Below are positions 54,491 through 63,671 of a stretch of DNA of 64,000 nt, piece by piece. Below the pieces are notes generated by a model. The model had not been told where the DNA came from, searched no databases, and saw nothing but the letters and a program-made list of their open reading frames with translations. The position numbers were made by a program, and so were the translations under genes. The stretch is taken from contig CP051187.1 in the NCBI GenBank assembly GCA_038087035.1, positions 6,392,001 to 6,456,000 on the forward strand, in the 5' to 3' direction. Source of the DNA: Gloeotrichia echinulata CP02 (lineage in GTDB: Bacteria; Cyanobacteriota; Cyanobacteriia; Cyanobacteriales; Nostocaceae). Numbering within the stretch: the first letter of the stretch is position 1; every line of letters starts with the position of its first letter.

Positions 54491-55264
54491 CTACTTGGAA
54501 CTATAGCAAATATTGCTTTTGATTTTATCGGCTAGTTTCCGCCTACTTTTACCACGTAAAGCTACACCCATAACAACAGCAAAAAGCGAAGTTAAAAAAG
54601 TTGTAGGTTCAGGAACAGGCTTTGCGCGACCATACTGTAGGTGATCAACCTCCCAGTCTGTACTATCTGGCATACTGATTTGAATAGCAGAAATACCTCC
54701 AGCGTAAGTCGCACCGAAGAACTTATCCTCAGCAGTCTTTCCACTAACATCGCCATCGCCGACAGAATTCACACCAAAAATACCTAAAGAAGTACCAACT
54801 GCGTCAAAAGCTTCATAGTTAACTTTACCATATCCAAAGCCAACATTAGAGAATCCAACGTCAGTCCAAACAATACCGACATTCGTGGGTAGAGTCCCAA
54901 GAACACTGGAATTGAAAGAAAATTTCAAAATCGAGCTACCTTGAGAATACCAACTGTGACCACCTGATCCGCTACCATCGATAGATCCATCGTCGCCATC
55001 TACAGAATCGGTTAACGTATTCGGCGAAACTACTTTACCAGCAGAGGCTGTGACACCTGGTGTATTCAGAGAGCCGTCTTCAAAATCTTCCAGATGAAAG
55101 TACGAATAACTAAGCCCTTGGAAGGGACTATCGTTAAAGCTTTTGTACGGCTGATTTCCTAAGTACGGAGTAGCACCATTAGCAACTGGCGTTCTAATAA
55201 TTAAACCCAATGCAAAAAATGCGGCACAAGTGGTGATTTTTGATAACTTTATCCAAAATAACAT
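54491..55264 (-). CDS. PEP-CTERM sorting-signal protein (secreted)
   Basis: 257 residues: signal peptide (ITTCAAFFALGLIIRTPVANGA), a beta-rich Gly/Ser/Asp-rich body (DSVDGDDGSIDGSGSGGHSW), and a C-terminal PEP-CTERM signal (PVPEPTTF, hydrophobic LTSLFAVVMGVALRG, basic KSRRK) with an unusual 17-residue extension. Probably exported and linked to the outer matrix by exosortase. Its promoter region is the first copy of a 453-bp direct repeat. Confidence 0.82.
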   Translation of the reverse strand: MLFWIKLSKITTCAAFFALGLIIRTPVANGATPYLGNQPYKSFNDSPFQGLSYSYFHLEDFEDGSLNTPGVTASAGKVVSPNTLTDSVDGDDGSIDGSGSGGHSWYSQGSSILKFSFNSSVLGTLPTNVGIVWTDVGFSNVGFGYGKVNYEAFDAVGTSLGIFGVNSVGDGDVSGKTAEDKFFGATYAGGISAIQISMPDSTDWEVDHLQYGRAKPVPEPTTFLTSLFAVVMGVALRGKSRRKLADKIKSNICYSSK

Positions 55265-55274
55265 CCAAATACCT

Positions 55275-55727
55275 CGGTATTGTACTTGTTTAGAACTTAC
55301 GTATTCACAGCATCATCAAGGACTGAAGTTCAGATTTTCAGACACTAAGGTAGGAGTTATGCACTGTATCAATTAATTGGAAGTCGCCGGGAAACTTCAT
55401 CCCCTTGTGGGTGGAGTTTTTTATGATGGTATACTTTTACCAAAATAAGCCGGTTGCGGCTTTGATTAATCGTTATTTTGATGGTAAATAGATCCGCATT
55501 TTCGGGCTAAAGCGCATTGCTAAAAACCTATGACAGATCACGTCTTTATCATCACACATACATATTTGGGATTTTTTACCAATCTGTAAGTCCTATAAAT
55601 TTTGATTTTTCCATAATTAGCAAGAAGTTACTATCTATCTAAAGATAGTTATTAACAGTTGGAAGAATATTTTGTTATTTGGTATACATATAGCAACCGC
55701 CATAACGATGAGGATATGGATTCCCGC
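55275..55727. repeat. 453-bp direct repeat, copy 1
   Basis: Constant offset of 1097 bp from copy 2, without indels and with only about a dozen substitutions. It starts 10 bp upstream of the PEP-CTERM start codon. It ends in a shortened family B' MITE (TATAGCAACCGCC at 55689). Confidence 0.92.
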
Positions 55728-55738
55728 TCGGTTGCTAC

Positions 55739-56131
55739 TCACCCCCCTAAATCAGCTTCCATTTTAACTAATGAAAGGAACTGGTTACGGCAGTTTTGTA
55801 TTTTGTCATCGTCTAGAGTCTCAGCTTTACTCTCTTTTAGTGTCATTGCTATAATCTCTGCTTGTGTCGCCATACTTTTTAAGGTTGCAGATTTTTTTGT
55901 GAAACCAAAAGTATCACCAGCAGCTTTTGCTGCAACGACTACAGCCCCTGAAATACCACCCCATATTTTAGCATTATTACCGCCTAATAATGCTAAAGTA
56001 CTAGAAGTAAGGCCTCCTAAAATTACTATTAAACTTACGGCATAAGAAAACTTTTGATTCCTAATTTGTCTTTTTTGCCATATTTTAATTTTCGTTTGTA
56101 TATCATTTACAACTATTTCGACATCAGGCAT
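55739..56131 (-). CDS. Two-helix membrane protein, SLATT/DUF4231-like (uncertain)
   Basis: 130 residues from ATG 56131, which has GGAG 8 bases upstream; the longer ORF to 56212 is not needed. A helical charged N-terminus (VNDIQTKIKIWQKRQIRNQK) is followed by two membrane helices (FSYAVSLIVILGGLTSSTLALL; WGGISGAVVVAAKAAG) and a helical C-terminus (SMATQAEIIAMTLKES). The arrangement recalls 2-TM SLATT effectors of defence systems, but no partner gene (SMODS, SLOG, kinase) is adjacent. It lies alone between 453-bp direct repeats, like a cargo gene. Confidence 0.6.
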   Translation of the reverse strand: MPDVEIVVNDIQTKIKIWQKRQIRNQKFSYAVSLIVILGGLTSSTLALLGGNNAKIWGGISGAVVVAAKAAGDTFGFTKKSATLKSMATQAEIIAMTLKESKAETLDDDKIQNCRNQFLSLVKMEADLGG

Positions 56132-56371
56132 AGGAGAAACTCCAAAAATAATTGATTTAAGTAGGGTTTGCTGAAAAAGTCTTTTAGTGGGAACAGGTGT
56201 CACTATACCCAAAAGATCTCAGGGTTTAGAAGCATAACCGAGTATTTTAATGTCTGAAACCCTTATTGTTGCGTTGCTGGATTGTCAGTAAGTCCTAACA
56301 TTGGAAGCATAAAGCTATGCGCGAGTCCCAAAATTTTGCATCCTTTAAACCCAATAAAAACGTTGGTTCAA

Positions 56372-56824
56372 CGGTATTGTACTTATTTAGAACTTACGTA
56401 TTCACAGCATCATCAAGGACTGAAGTTCAGATTTTCAGACACTAAGGTAGGAGTTATGCACTGTATCAATTAATTGGAAGTCGCCGGGAAACTTCATCCC
56501 CTTGTGGGTGGAGTTTTTTATGATGGTATACTTTTACCAAAATAAGCCGTTTCCGGCTTTGATTAATCGTTATTTTGATGGTAAATAGATCTGCTTTTTC
56601 GGGCTAAAGCGCATTGCTAAAACCCTAGGACAGATCACGTCTTTATCATCACACATACATATTTGGGATTTTTTACCAATCTGTAAGTCCTATAAAGTTT
56701 GATTTTTCCATAATTAGCAAGAAGTTACTATCTATCTAAAGGTAGTTATTAACAGTTGGAACAATATTTTGTTATTTGGTATACATATAGCAACCGCCAT
56801 AACGATGAGGATATGGATTCCCGC
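56372..56824. repeat. 453-bp direct repeat, copy 2
   Basis: See copy 1 (55275-55727). It runs into a full-length family B' MITE. Confidence 0.92.
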
Positions 56825-56879
56825 GAAAGCGGGAATGACTTACCTATCTTTTGTCCTAACCAGCTTGGGGGTTGCTATA
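56786..56879. mobile_element. MITE family B' (94 bp)
   Basis: TATAGCAACC at left, GGTTGCTATA at right (perfect), central CCCGC/GCGGG hairpin. Same ends as family B. Confidence 0.85.
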
Positions 56880-56881
56880 AA

Positions 56882-57020
56882 ATACAATTTGTACAGGGTG
56901 TAATTTGAATTTGTATTTGTATTTGTATTATTGTTTTTCATACTGATAAGACTAATTTGTACAGGGTGTAATTTGTATTTGTATTTGTATTTGTATTTGT
57001 ATTATTGTTTTTCAAACAAC
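56882..57020. repeat. ~75-bp tandem repeat with TTTGTA hexamers
   Basis: Two units, each AATTTGTACAGGGTGTAATT, then 3-5 TTTGTA hexamers and TTATTGTTTTTCA. Confidence 0.85.
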
Positions 57021-57046
57021 CTCTAAGAGCGAACGAGCGTCAGGGG

Positions 57047-57248
57047 TCTGGTTCTTGCGTACTTAGCGTGCTAAATATGTTGAAAAATAAGCTTGAAATC
57101 CTTGCTGGGATAAGATGACAGCCATTATTTACTGCCTTTTAGGTCTGATGATTAAAATTTTGGCTATAAGCGCCTGTAAGCCTTGATTTTAAAACAAAGT
57201 TATCGACTGTAATTAAAAATTTAGCACGTTAAGTACGCAAGAACCGGA
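57047..57248. mobile_element. ~200-bp MITE with 30-bp terminal inverted repeats
   Basis: Left end TCTGGTTCTTGCGTACTTAG then CGTGCTAAAT; the right end is its complement with two mismatches in 30. No ORF inside. Probably a deletion derivative of a DDE-type IS. Confidence 0.85.
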
Positions 57249-57328
57249 TTTAGGGGGTTCTAAAAGTATTTGATACATCACTAAGTACTTTTCACCAAAA
57301 AATAGTTATATTATATTTTTCGGGTATA

Positions 57329-57553
57329 TCAACCTCTCCATTCAGACTCAGGAATTTTGGCACCCTGAAATATGCTGTGTAATGTACCAATTGGTAAAGT
57401 ACGCCCTCGATGTTCAGGTACAATCACTTGTAATCCAAGGTCTTCATTTCGCCATTTGCGGTGGCTACCTTTTTGAGAAATCAGTTCAAATCCATATTGT
57501 CTCAGAATAATTTCAACCTCCTTAGCCGTCATGCGCCGGATGCGTTCACTCAT
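57329..57553 (-). CDS. hicA: HicA-family toxin
   Basis: 74 residues with the catalytic histidine in LISQKGSHRKWRN and LQVIVPEHRGRTLPIGTL. Predicted mRNA interferase. The 4-bp ATGA overlap with the antitoxin gene is intact. Confidence 0.88.
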   Translation of the reverse strand: MSERIRRMTAKEVEIILRQYGFELISQKGSHRKWRNEDLGLQVIVPEHRGRTLPIGTLHSIFQGAKIPESEWRG

Positions 57554-57753
57554 GAGACAATAATCTCCCGTGCGATCGCGCCTGGGGCTAACTGAATAGA
57601 TTCAGGTTGTAAATACAATTGAATAGCTTCTGTAATATTTTCTAAAGCTTCTTCCTGAGTTTCTCCTGCAGAAGTACAGCCAGGTAACTCTGGGCACCAT
57701 ATAGCCCAATCACCTGTTTCTGGGTCTGGTTCAAGAATCACACGCCATTTCAT
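57550..57753 (-). CDS. hicB: HicB-family antitoxin
   Basis: 67 residues: VILEPDPETGDWAIWCPELP, GCTSAGETQEEALENITEAI. Short form without DNA-binding domain. First gene of the hicBA pair. Confidence 0.88.
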   Translation of the reverse strand: MKWRVILEPDPETGDWAIWCPELPGCTSAGETQEEALENITEAIQLYLQPESIQLAPGAIAREIIVS

Positions 57754-57759
57754 CGCTAA

Positions 57760-58065
57760 TTCCTCTGGAATATAATTATTTTAATAATAAATAGATCAGA
57801 TCGGCGCAAATAAACCGTGCTGGCTTTGGTCGTTATTACTCCCTTCCCGGTCTAAGATTACCTATAATTTTCCTTCTTCTCTGCGTTAAGAGCGGGACGC
57901 TACGCGAACGCATAGCCTTCGGCGCTCGTAGAGAAGCGTGTCGGAGACAGACGCACTCGCGTTTGCGCCTTCTCTGCGTTCGCGTAGCGTGCCGAAGACA
58001 GACGCTCCGCGAATACGGCTACCCTGCGGGTTCTGCTCTGCAGTATGCGTGAGACTAATTCATAC
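57760..58065. other. Dispersed-repeat region
   Basis: No gene. Blocks GGGACGCTACGCGAACG, GTGTCGGAGACAGACG and TTCTCTGCGTTCGCGTAGCG recur at 61195-61300 and 30700-30930. Confidence 0.6.
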
Positions 58066-58164
58066 TTTACAGCCATTTTCAGGTAAATAGACCACAGGGT
58101 AGGGGCGCAAGGCCTTGCGCCCCTACGAAGATCTGTGGTTCAAATGAGTGAAAATTGCTGTAAA
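58066..58164. mobile_element. 99-bp MITE family D with GC palindrome core
   Basis: Ends TTTACAGCCATTTTCA and TGAAAATTGCTGTAAA (one mismatch), secondary ACCACAG/CTGTGGT pairing, and the perfect type-1 palindrome (58102-58123) at the centre. Confidence 0.85.
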
Positions 58165-58195
58165 TCAGCAACGCCCAAAATCTCGTCTCTACTTT

Positions 58196-61084
58196 TTAAG
58201 TCATTTGTCGCGCCATTAACTGAGCAAATAACCCCTCGACTGCTGTTAATTCCTCAAAGCTTCCCTGTTGGACAACTCGCCCACTTTGGAGGACATAAAT
58301 ACGATGAGCGTTGCGGATTGTACTCAGTCGGTGGGCGATCGCAATTCTGGTAACTTGCAATTTATCTAAGCTTTGGCTTACAATAGCTTGAGTTCTGTTA
58401 TCTAAAGCGCTGGTAGCCTCATCAAAAAATAAAATTCGCGGTTTCAATGCTAGGGCGCGAGCAATTAGCAGACGTTGGCGTTGTCCCCCAGAAATATTTC
58501 CGCCACCTTCACTGACTACAGTATGCATTTGCATGGGCATGGCGGTGATATCATCAGCGAAACCAGCAGAACGGGCTGCTTCCCAAGCTTCTTCTAGGGT
58601 AATGTGAGCGCCTGCGGCTATGTTCTCGAAAATCGAAGCTGAGGTCAATTGGCTATTTTGTAAGACCACGCCCAATTGTCGGCGGACTGCTTCAATATCT
58701 AATCCAGATAGGTCTTGACCATCGTAGTAAATTCCACCAGATTCTGGAGACTCAAAACCCAGCAGTAATCTTAACATAGTCGATTTACCACTGCCAGAAC
58801 TGCCAACTAAGGCAATAAACTCTCCTGGTTCTGCATGAAGACTGATATCATCAAGTGTGATTGGTCCATCAGGGCGATAGCGGAAAGTAACATGGTCTAC
58901 AACAATTCGCCCTTGGAGTCTCCCAGGATCGGCTTTGCTGAGGTTGACTTCTGGTATACTGGCTAAAATTGGACTAGTGCGTTTCCACTGGGGGATGATT
59001 TGTAAGACTTCGGTAATTGTGTTGCTGAGGTTGCTGGTTCCTTGAATAAAACTGCCAAAAGCGGCGTTGAAGGCTAAAAAAGTTCCCACGGATAAACCGA
59101 CAGTTCCTGCATTTTTTGACTCTTCAAGTAGTTTGAGGGTAAACCAGAATAGGACTCCATTGGTCACTATGGGCATGATGGCATTAAACAGAGCCACCGC
59201 GTCTTCCACTTGTTGTGTCTTTAATTCTAGCTTGACTTGTTGACTGTAGTTTTTACTCCAGAAGGCGAAAGCGCGTTCTTGTGCGCCTGCGATATGCAAT
59301 TTAGAAATACCATTAATTAGTTGTACTGTCTGTCCAAAAATATTTCCCTTGACTTCTAGTAGGGGACGTACCTGACGCAGCAGCAGCAACCCAGAAAAGG
59401 TAGTGACGGCGATCGCAATTATTGCCACGCCAACGGCAACTAAAGCTAGTTTAGAATTATAATAAAATAATTGTCCGAGGTAAAACAGTGTAAAGAAACT
59501 CGTGAAGAGATTGATGAGCGTTCTACCACCCAATTGACGACGAATTGCACTGACAGAAGTGACACGAGAAAGTAAATCGCCTGTGGTATATTGTCGGAAA
59601 AAGGATACGGGTAAATTCAGCAATCTATCCCAGGTAGCAGCTTGAGTAGAAGCATCGCCAGCGCTTTCGATTCGCAGCAGTGCAAATCCCTGGGCGATCT
59701 GAAATAAGCCTGTACCCCCAGCAGCAACCAGTAAACCTAAACCAATTTGCAGCAATAATCCGCGATCGCTATCTGGAATAGCATTATCCATAATCATCGC
59801 CGTGGCTTGGGGAGTAAACATTCCTAACATTGTCACCCCAATACCCGTGCAAAAAATTGTCAGGAGATCCTTAACCCTTCCTTTGAGCGCAAATTGCACT
59901 AAAGTTATAGCTCTAAATGCTTGTTCGGGTAAAGACCGATAAAACATATAAGCCACAGGAGAGATTCTTGCAGCTATGGATTCATCGACTCTGACGCGAC
60001 TGTGTTCTCCAGGCTGGAATATTTCATAGACAGTAGGGGAAACTGGGAGTAATGCCACTGGTTGATTATCTTCAGTATAAGCCAATAGCGGACCACAATC
60101 CTGCTCCCACCAATTATCTCGCAACAGCACTTGGCGCATCCGAATGCGGGAAGCGCGGACAATCGCCTCCAATGGTTCTTTTACCCGCTGGAGATTTTCC
60201 GAACGCGCCGGCGGACGAATTTTTATCCCCATCGCTCTGCCCACAGCACCAGCAGCGACCAATAACGGTGTACCATCAGCGAAAAAATCGATAGCTTGCT
60301 GATTCAGCGTCGATGCTAGTTCACCGAGAGCCTCAGCCGTGACTTGACGATTGAGATTTTGGCGATCGCGCAATCTAATTAATTCCGCTTCAGCTTCTTG
60401 CTTGTCTAAAATCTCAATAGAGTGTAAAATCTGAATATTAAACTGGGATACCCCCGTGACAATTATCTCCCACTCCTTAATTTCGGGAGTAGAAACAGTA
60501 GCAAATTGAACTGCATCCACAGCTTCTAACCACATTTGCTCACTCAGGGGAAAAATACCCGTAGAACTAGTCAGAGTTAATTGCTCAAACCCCAGAAACT
60601 TGAGATTCCCATCTGTAATTTCTAACCAACTCAAAACACCCGCATCCGGTTGGAAAACTTGACCATTAGACAGAGAAAATCGACCGATTCCGCCGATTTT
60701 TTCTGACATCGCCAAAGTAGCCACTGAAGATAAAGCAGTACCAAGTTGCCTCAACCAAGATTCTACCAAAGCGATCGCACTTTCATCTCCATGAGCGATT
60801 AAATCAGCGAAATATTCTGGATGTAGTTGTAGTAATTCCGTCTCACCTATCGCCACAGCTAAAATCTGACGCTGTTCACCACCAGAACCTACAGCGGTTC
60901 CAAACAGCGCCTCACCGGGATTGACACTACACAGATAACGCCGAGTACCTTCAATTACCCCATCCTTGACAGTCACAGCAAACAAAGCCACAGAGCCAGA
61001 CTGAACAAGCCTTACCCGCAAAGGGTCATTTAAAAGAATTGGTTGATTACCATTTACTTGGTACAATTGACCGCGCATTGTCAC
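58196..61084 (-). CDS. NHLP-type peptide/bacteriocin exporter, ABC permease-ATPase
   Basis: 962 residues. An N-terminal ~390-residue region without peptidase motifs (regulatory, as in NHLP/NHPM permease-ATPases) precedes an ABC membrane domain (about 405-690, from LLTIFCTGIGVTMLGMFTP). The ATPase follows with Walker A VGSSGSGKST, signature NISGGQRQRLLIARAL, Walker B ILFFDEATSALD and H-loop AIAHRLST. In such systems it works with a C39-peptidase ABC protein and a HlyD-like adaptor to export leader-peptide natural products; both are encoded upstream. No C39 Cys/His is present here. Confidence 0.9.
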   Translation of the reverse strand: MTMRGQLYQVNGNQPILLNDPLRVRLVQSGSVALFAVTVKDGVIEGTRRYLCSVNPGEALFGTAVGSGGEQRQILAVAIGETELLQLHPEYFADLIAHGDESAIALVESWLRQLGTALSSVATLAMSEKIGGIGRFSLSNGQVFQPDAGVLSWLEITDGNLKFLGFEQLTLTSSTGIFPLSEQMWLEAVDAVQFATVSTPEIKEWEIIVTGVSQFNIQILHSIEILDKQEAEAELIRLRDRQNLNRQVTAEALGELASTLNQQAIDFFADGTPLLVAAGAVGRAMGIKIRPPARSENLQRVKEPLEAIVRASRIRMRQVLLRDNWWEQDCGPLLAYTEDNQPVALLPVSPTVYEIFQPGEHSRVRVDESIAARISPVAYMFYRSLPEQAFRAITLVQFALKGRVKDLLTIFCTGIGVTMLGMFTPQATAMIMDNAIPDSDRGLLLQIGLGLLVAAGGTGLFQIAQGFALLRIESAGDASTQAATWDRLLNLPVSFFRQYTTGDLLSRVTSVSAIRRQLGGRTLINLFTSFFTLFYLGQLFYYNSKLALVAVGVAIIAIAVTTFSGLLLLRQVRPLLEVKGNIFGQTVQLINGISKLHIAGAQERAFAFWSKNYSQQVKLELKTQQVEDAVALFNAIMPIVTNGVLFWFTLKLLEESKNAGTVGLSVGTFLAFNAAFGSFIQGTSNLSNTITEVLQIIPQWKRTSPILASIPEVNLSKADPGRLQGRIVVDHVTFRYRPDGPITLDDISLHAEPGEFIALVGSSGSGKSTMLRLLLGFESPESGGIYYDGQDLSGLDIEAVRRQLGVVLQNSQLTSASIFENIAAGAHITLEEAWEAARSAGFADDITAMPMQMHTVVSEGGGNISGGQRQRLLIARALALKPRILFFDEATSALDNRTQAIVSQSLDKLQVTRIAIAHRLSTIRNAHRIYVLQSGRVVQQGSFEELTAVEGLFAQLMARQMT

Positions 61085-61445
61085 CTCATGGGGAGTTGGG
61101 AGTTGGGAGTTAGGAGTTAGGAGTTAGGAGTTAGGAGTTAGGAGTTAGGAGTTAGGAGTTACTCCCTTCCCGGTCTAAGATTATCTATAATTTTCCTTCT
61201 TTGCGCCTTCTCTGCGTTCGCGTAGCGTGTCGAAGACAGACGCTCCGCGAATGCGCCTTTGCGTGAGCTAAAAATTATTTCCCTACGGGACGCTCCGCGA
61301 ACGGTAATCTTCCAGCGGGAAGGGAGTAGGAGTTAGGAGTAATGAGTAATGAGTAAGGAGTAAGGAGTAAGGAGTTGTAGTCACAGTGAAGAGTTTGGAG
61401 TTGGACAAATGACAAATGACCAATGACAAATAACAAATGACAAAG
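61085..61445. repeat. Heptanucleotide arrays and dispersed repeats inside the export operon
   Basis: (GGAGTTA)n at 61093-61160, TTCGCGTAGCG-type blocks at 61195-61300, GAGTAAT/GGAGTAA units at 61325-61375, and ATGACAAATGACC units at 61405-61440. No gene; 360 bp separating two cooperating exporter genes. Confidence 0.85.
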
Positions 61446-63671
61446 TTACAAATTGCTAAGTAACCGCGAGTAAGCGCCCTCGACTTGCCACAATTGTTGA
61501 TGAGTACCACGTTGCACTACTTTTCCTCGCTCCAAGACAATGATTTCATCGCAGTCGCGGATAGTGCTTAAACGATGTGCGACAATAATGCAGGTGCAAC
61601 CCCGTCGCCGCAAATTCTGATCAATGATTTTTTCTGTCTCGGCGTCTAAGGCGCTGGTAGCTTCATCCATGACCAGAATTGAGGGGTTATTTACCAAAGC
61701 ACGCGCAATTTCTAACCGCTGGCGTTGTCCCCCGCTTAAGTTGGCTCCAGCTTCTATCAGTTCTGCATCAAAACCTCCAGACATTGAAAGAACTATATCG
61801 TCAATAGCGGCATCTTTACAAGCTCTCATCAGGCTGTTGTTTGGGACTGTCGAATCCCATAGGGTTAAATTGTCTCTGACAGTTCCGCCAAATAGTAGGA
61901 TATCTTGCTCTACCATTGCCACAGAATTGGTCAGCATTTGTTGGGGAATCTGTTCTCTCAATGTACCATCAAACAAAATTTCCCCTGTCCACGGTTGATA
62001 AAGTCCGCTAACTAGTTTGGCGATAGTAGATTTACCAGAACCACTCCCACCTACCAAAGCAACCCGCTGTCCTGGTTTAATTGATAGGTTAAAGTTTTCT
62101 ATGAGTGCGGGTTCTAAGCGACTATAGCCAAAGGTGATATTCCGCAATTCGACATATCCCTGCAATTTGGATTGGACAGAAAAATCGGTTTCTCTTTCTT
62201 TCGGGTTCCCTGTCTCCTCAATCGGGTTGTCCAGCACATCATCTAAGCGGACTAAATTACCTTCTAACTCTTGCAAACTTGTACCGAAGTTGACCAGATT
62301 GTTCACCGGTTCTTGAAAACTGTGGGTTAACCCTTGAAAAGCTATTAGCATCCCAATGCTCAAGTGTCCATCCATCACCCGCAAACCACCGACTACTAAT
62401 AATAGCATTGAGGAAAGGGCTGACAAAAGTACCGGTAAGACAGAGAATATCTGATTGGTTGTCCCCAGTTGCTGCTGGGAATTAATTGCTTTGGTATAGT
62501 AACCCGACCAGCGAGCAAAGAAATCTGACTCTAAACCAGATGCTTTGATAGTTTCTATACCTTGCAAAGCCGCTATCGAAATACCAGCCGCTTTGCCATA
62601 TTCCTGCATTAACCGCTGATTCGCATCGACCCGCTGACGGGAAATTGACTGTAATGTGACGATATTAATAGCTGCAAAAATTACCATAATCAAGGTTAGT
62701 ACCCAGTCGTATTGCACCATGACTAAGGCATAGAATATTACCATAATTGCATCAATGAGCGTAGTCGCCAATTTTCCCGAAAGGACATTAGCAACTTCGT
62801 CATTAAGATGAGTGCGATCGCTGATTTCTCCAGCAAAGCGTTGAGCGTAAAAACTCGCAGGTAGGCGGAGAATATGCCAAAAAAAGCGGCTAGACATCCC
62901 AATAGCCAGCTTAATCTTCAACCGGCGGAGATACTTTAACCGCAGTAAGGTGAGCGACCCTTGGAGTATAGTTATAATAGCCATGACTACCAGCAAAGGA
63001 CGTAACCAATCCTGTCTTTGCTGCACCAGGATATCATCGACAAATACCTGGGTTAACACGGGCACAGCTAACCCAACTAAGGTTAACAAAAAACCGGCAA
63101 TTAGGCAATAAATTAACGCCCCAGCAGCACCGCTCAACCGTTCCCACAGGGATACCGCAATACTAGTTTTGCGACCACTTTTGACAAACTCTTTGCTGGG
63201 TTCCATGACCAGCACCACCCCAGTGTACCCCTCGTCAAATTCTTGGTGTGATACCGTACGCGGTCCGGTCCCTGGGTCATTGAGATAAACCCGTTTTTTG
63301 CCAAATCCTTCTACTACAACAAAGTGGTTAAAGTGCCAAAATATGATATATGGAGGGCGCAAAGCTTGTAACTGCTTCAGTTCCTTTTTAAAGCCTTTCG
63401 CTTCCAGTCCATACCTTTTAGCAGCTTTGACCATATTCGATGCTTTGCTACCATCGCGGGAGACACCACACTCTCGACGCAGTTCCGTTAGGGGTACAAT
63501 GCGTCCATAATAACCAAGAATAATCCCCAAAGCTGCAGCACCGCATTCCACAGCCTCCATTTGCAAAACAGTCGGCGTTTTTACCCGTCCTGTGCTTTTA
63601 CCAGAGACTAATGTTAGCAGGTATTGCCAAGGATTAATTCCTGTTGTTACGGTCTGATTAGTAGATACCAC
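61446..63671 (-). CDS. NHLP-type exporter, C39 peptidase/permease/ATPase
   Basis: 741 residues. An N-terminal C39 leader peptidase (about 33-160) has Gln37, catalytic Cys43 (QMEAVECGAAAL), His116 (FNHFVVVEG) and Asp132 (LNDPG). Six membrane helices (about 185-450) and an ATPase (about 515-735) follow, with Walker A VGGSGSGKST, signature NLSGGQRQRLEIARAL, Walker B ILVMDEATSALD and H-loop VAHRLST. It cuts the double-glycine leader and exports the mature peptide. The start overlaps the end of the adaptor gene by 14 bp. Confidence 0.94.
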   Translation of the reverse strand: MVSTNQTVTTGINPWQYLLTLVSGKSTGRVKTPTVLQMEAVECGAAALGIILGYYGRIVPLTELRRECGVSRDGSKASNMVKAAKRYGLEAKGFKKELKQLQALRPPYIIFWHFNHFVVVEGFGKKRVYLNDPGTGPRTVSHQEFDEGYTGVVLVMEPSKEFVKSGRKTSIAVSLWERLSGAAGALIYCLIAGFLLTLVGLAVPVLTQVFVDDILVQQRQDWLRPLLVVMAIITILQGSLTLLRLKYLRRLKIKLAIGMSSRFFWHILRLPASFYAQRFAGEISDRTHLNDEVANVLSGKLATTLIDAIMVIFYALVMVQYDWVLTLIMVIFAAINIVTLQSISRQRVDANQRLMQEYGKAAGISIAALQGIETIKASGLESDFFARWSGYYTKAINSQQQLGTTNQIFSVLPVLLSALSSMLLLVVGGLRVMDGHLSIGMLIAFQGLTHSFQEPVNNLVNFGTSLQELEGNLVRLDDVLDNPIEETGNPKERETDFSVQSKLQGYVELRNITFGYSRLEPALIENFNLSIKPGQRVALVGGSGSGKSTIAKLVSGLYQPWTGEILFDGTLREQIPQQMLTNSVAMVEQDILLFGGTVRDNLTLWDSTVPNNSLMRACKDAAIDDIVLSMSGGFDAELIEAGANLSGGQRQRLEIARALVNNPSILVMDEATSALDAETEKIIDQNLRRRGCTCIIVAHRLSTIRDCDEIIVLERGKVVQRGTHQQLWQVEGAYSRLLSNL

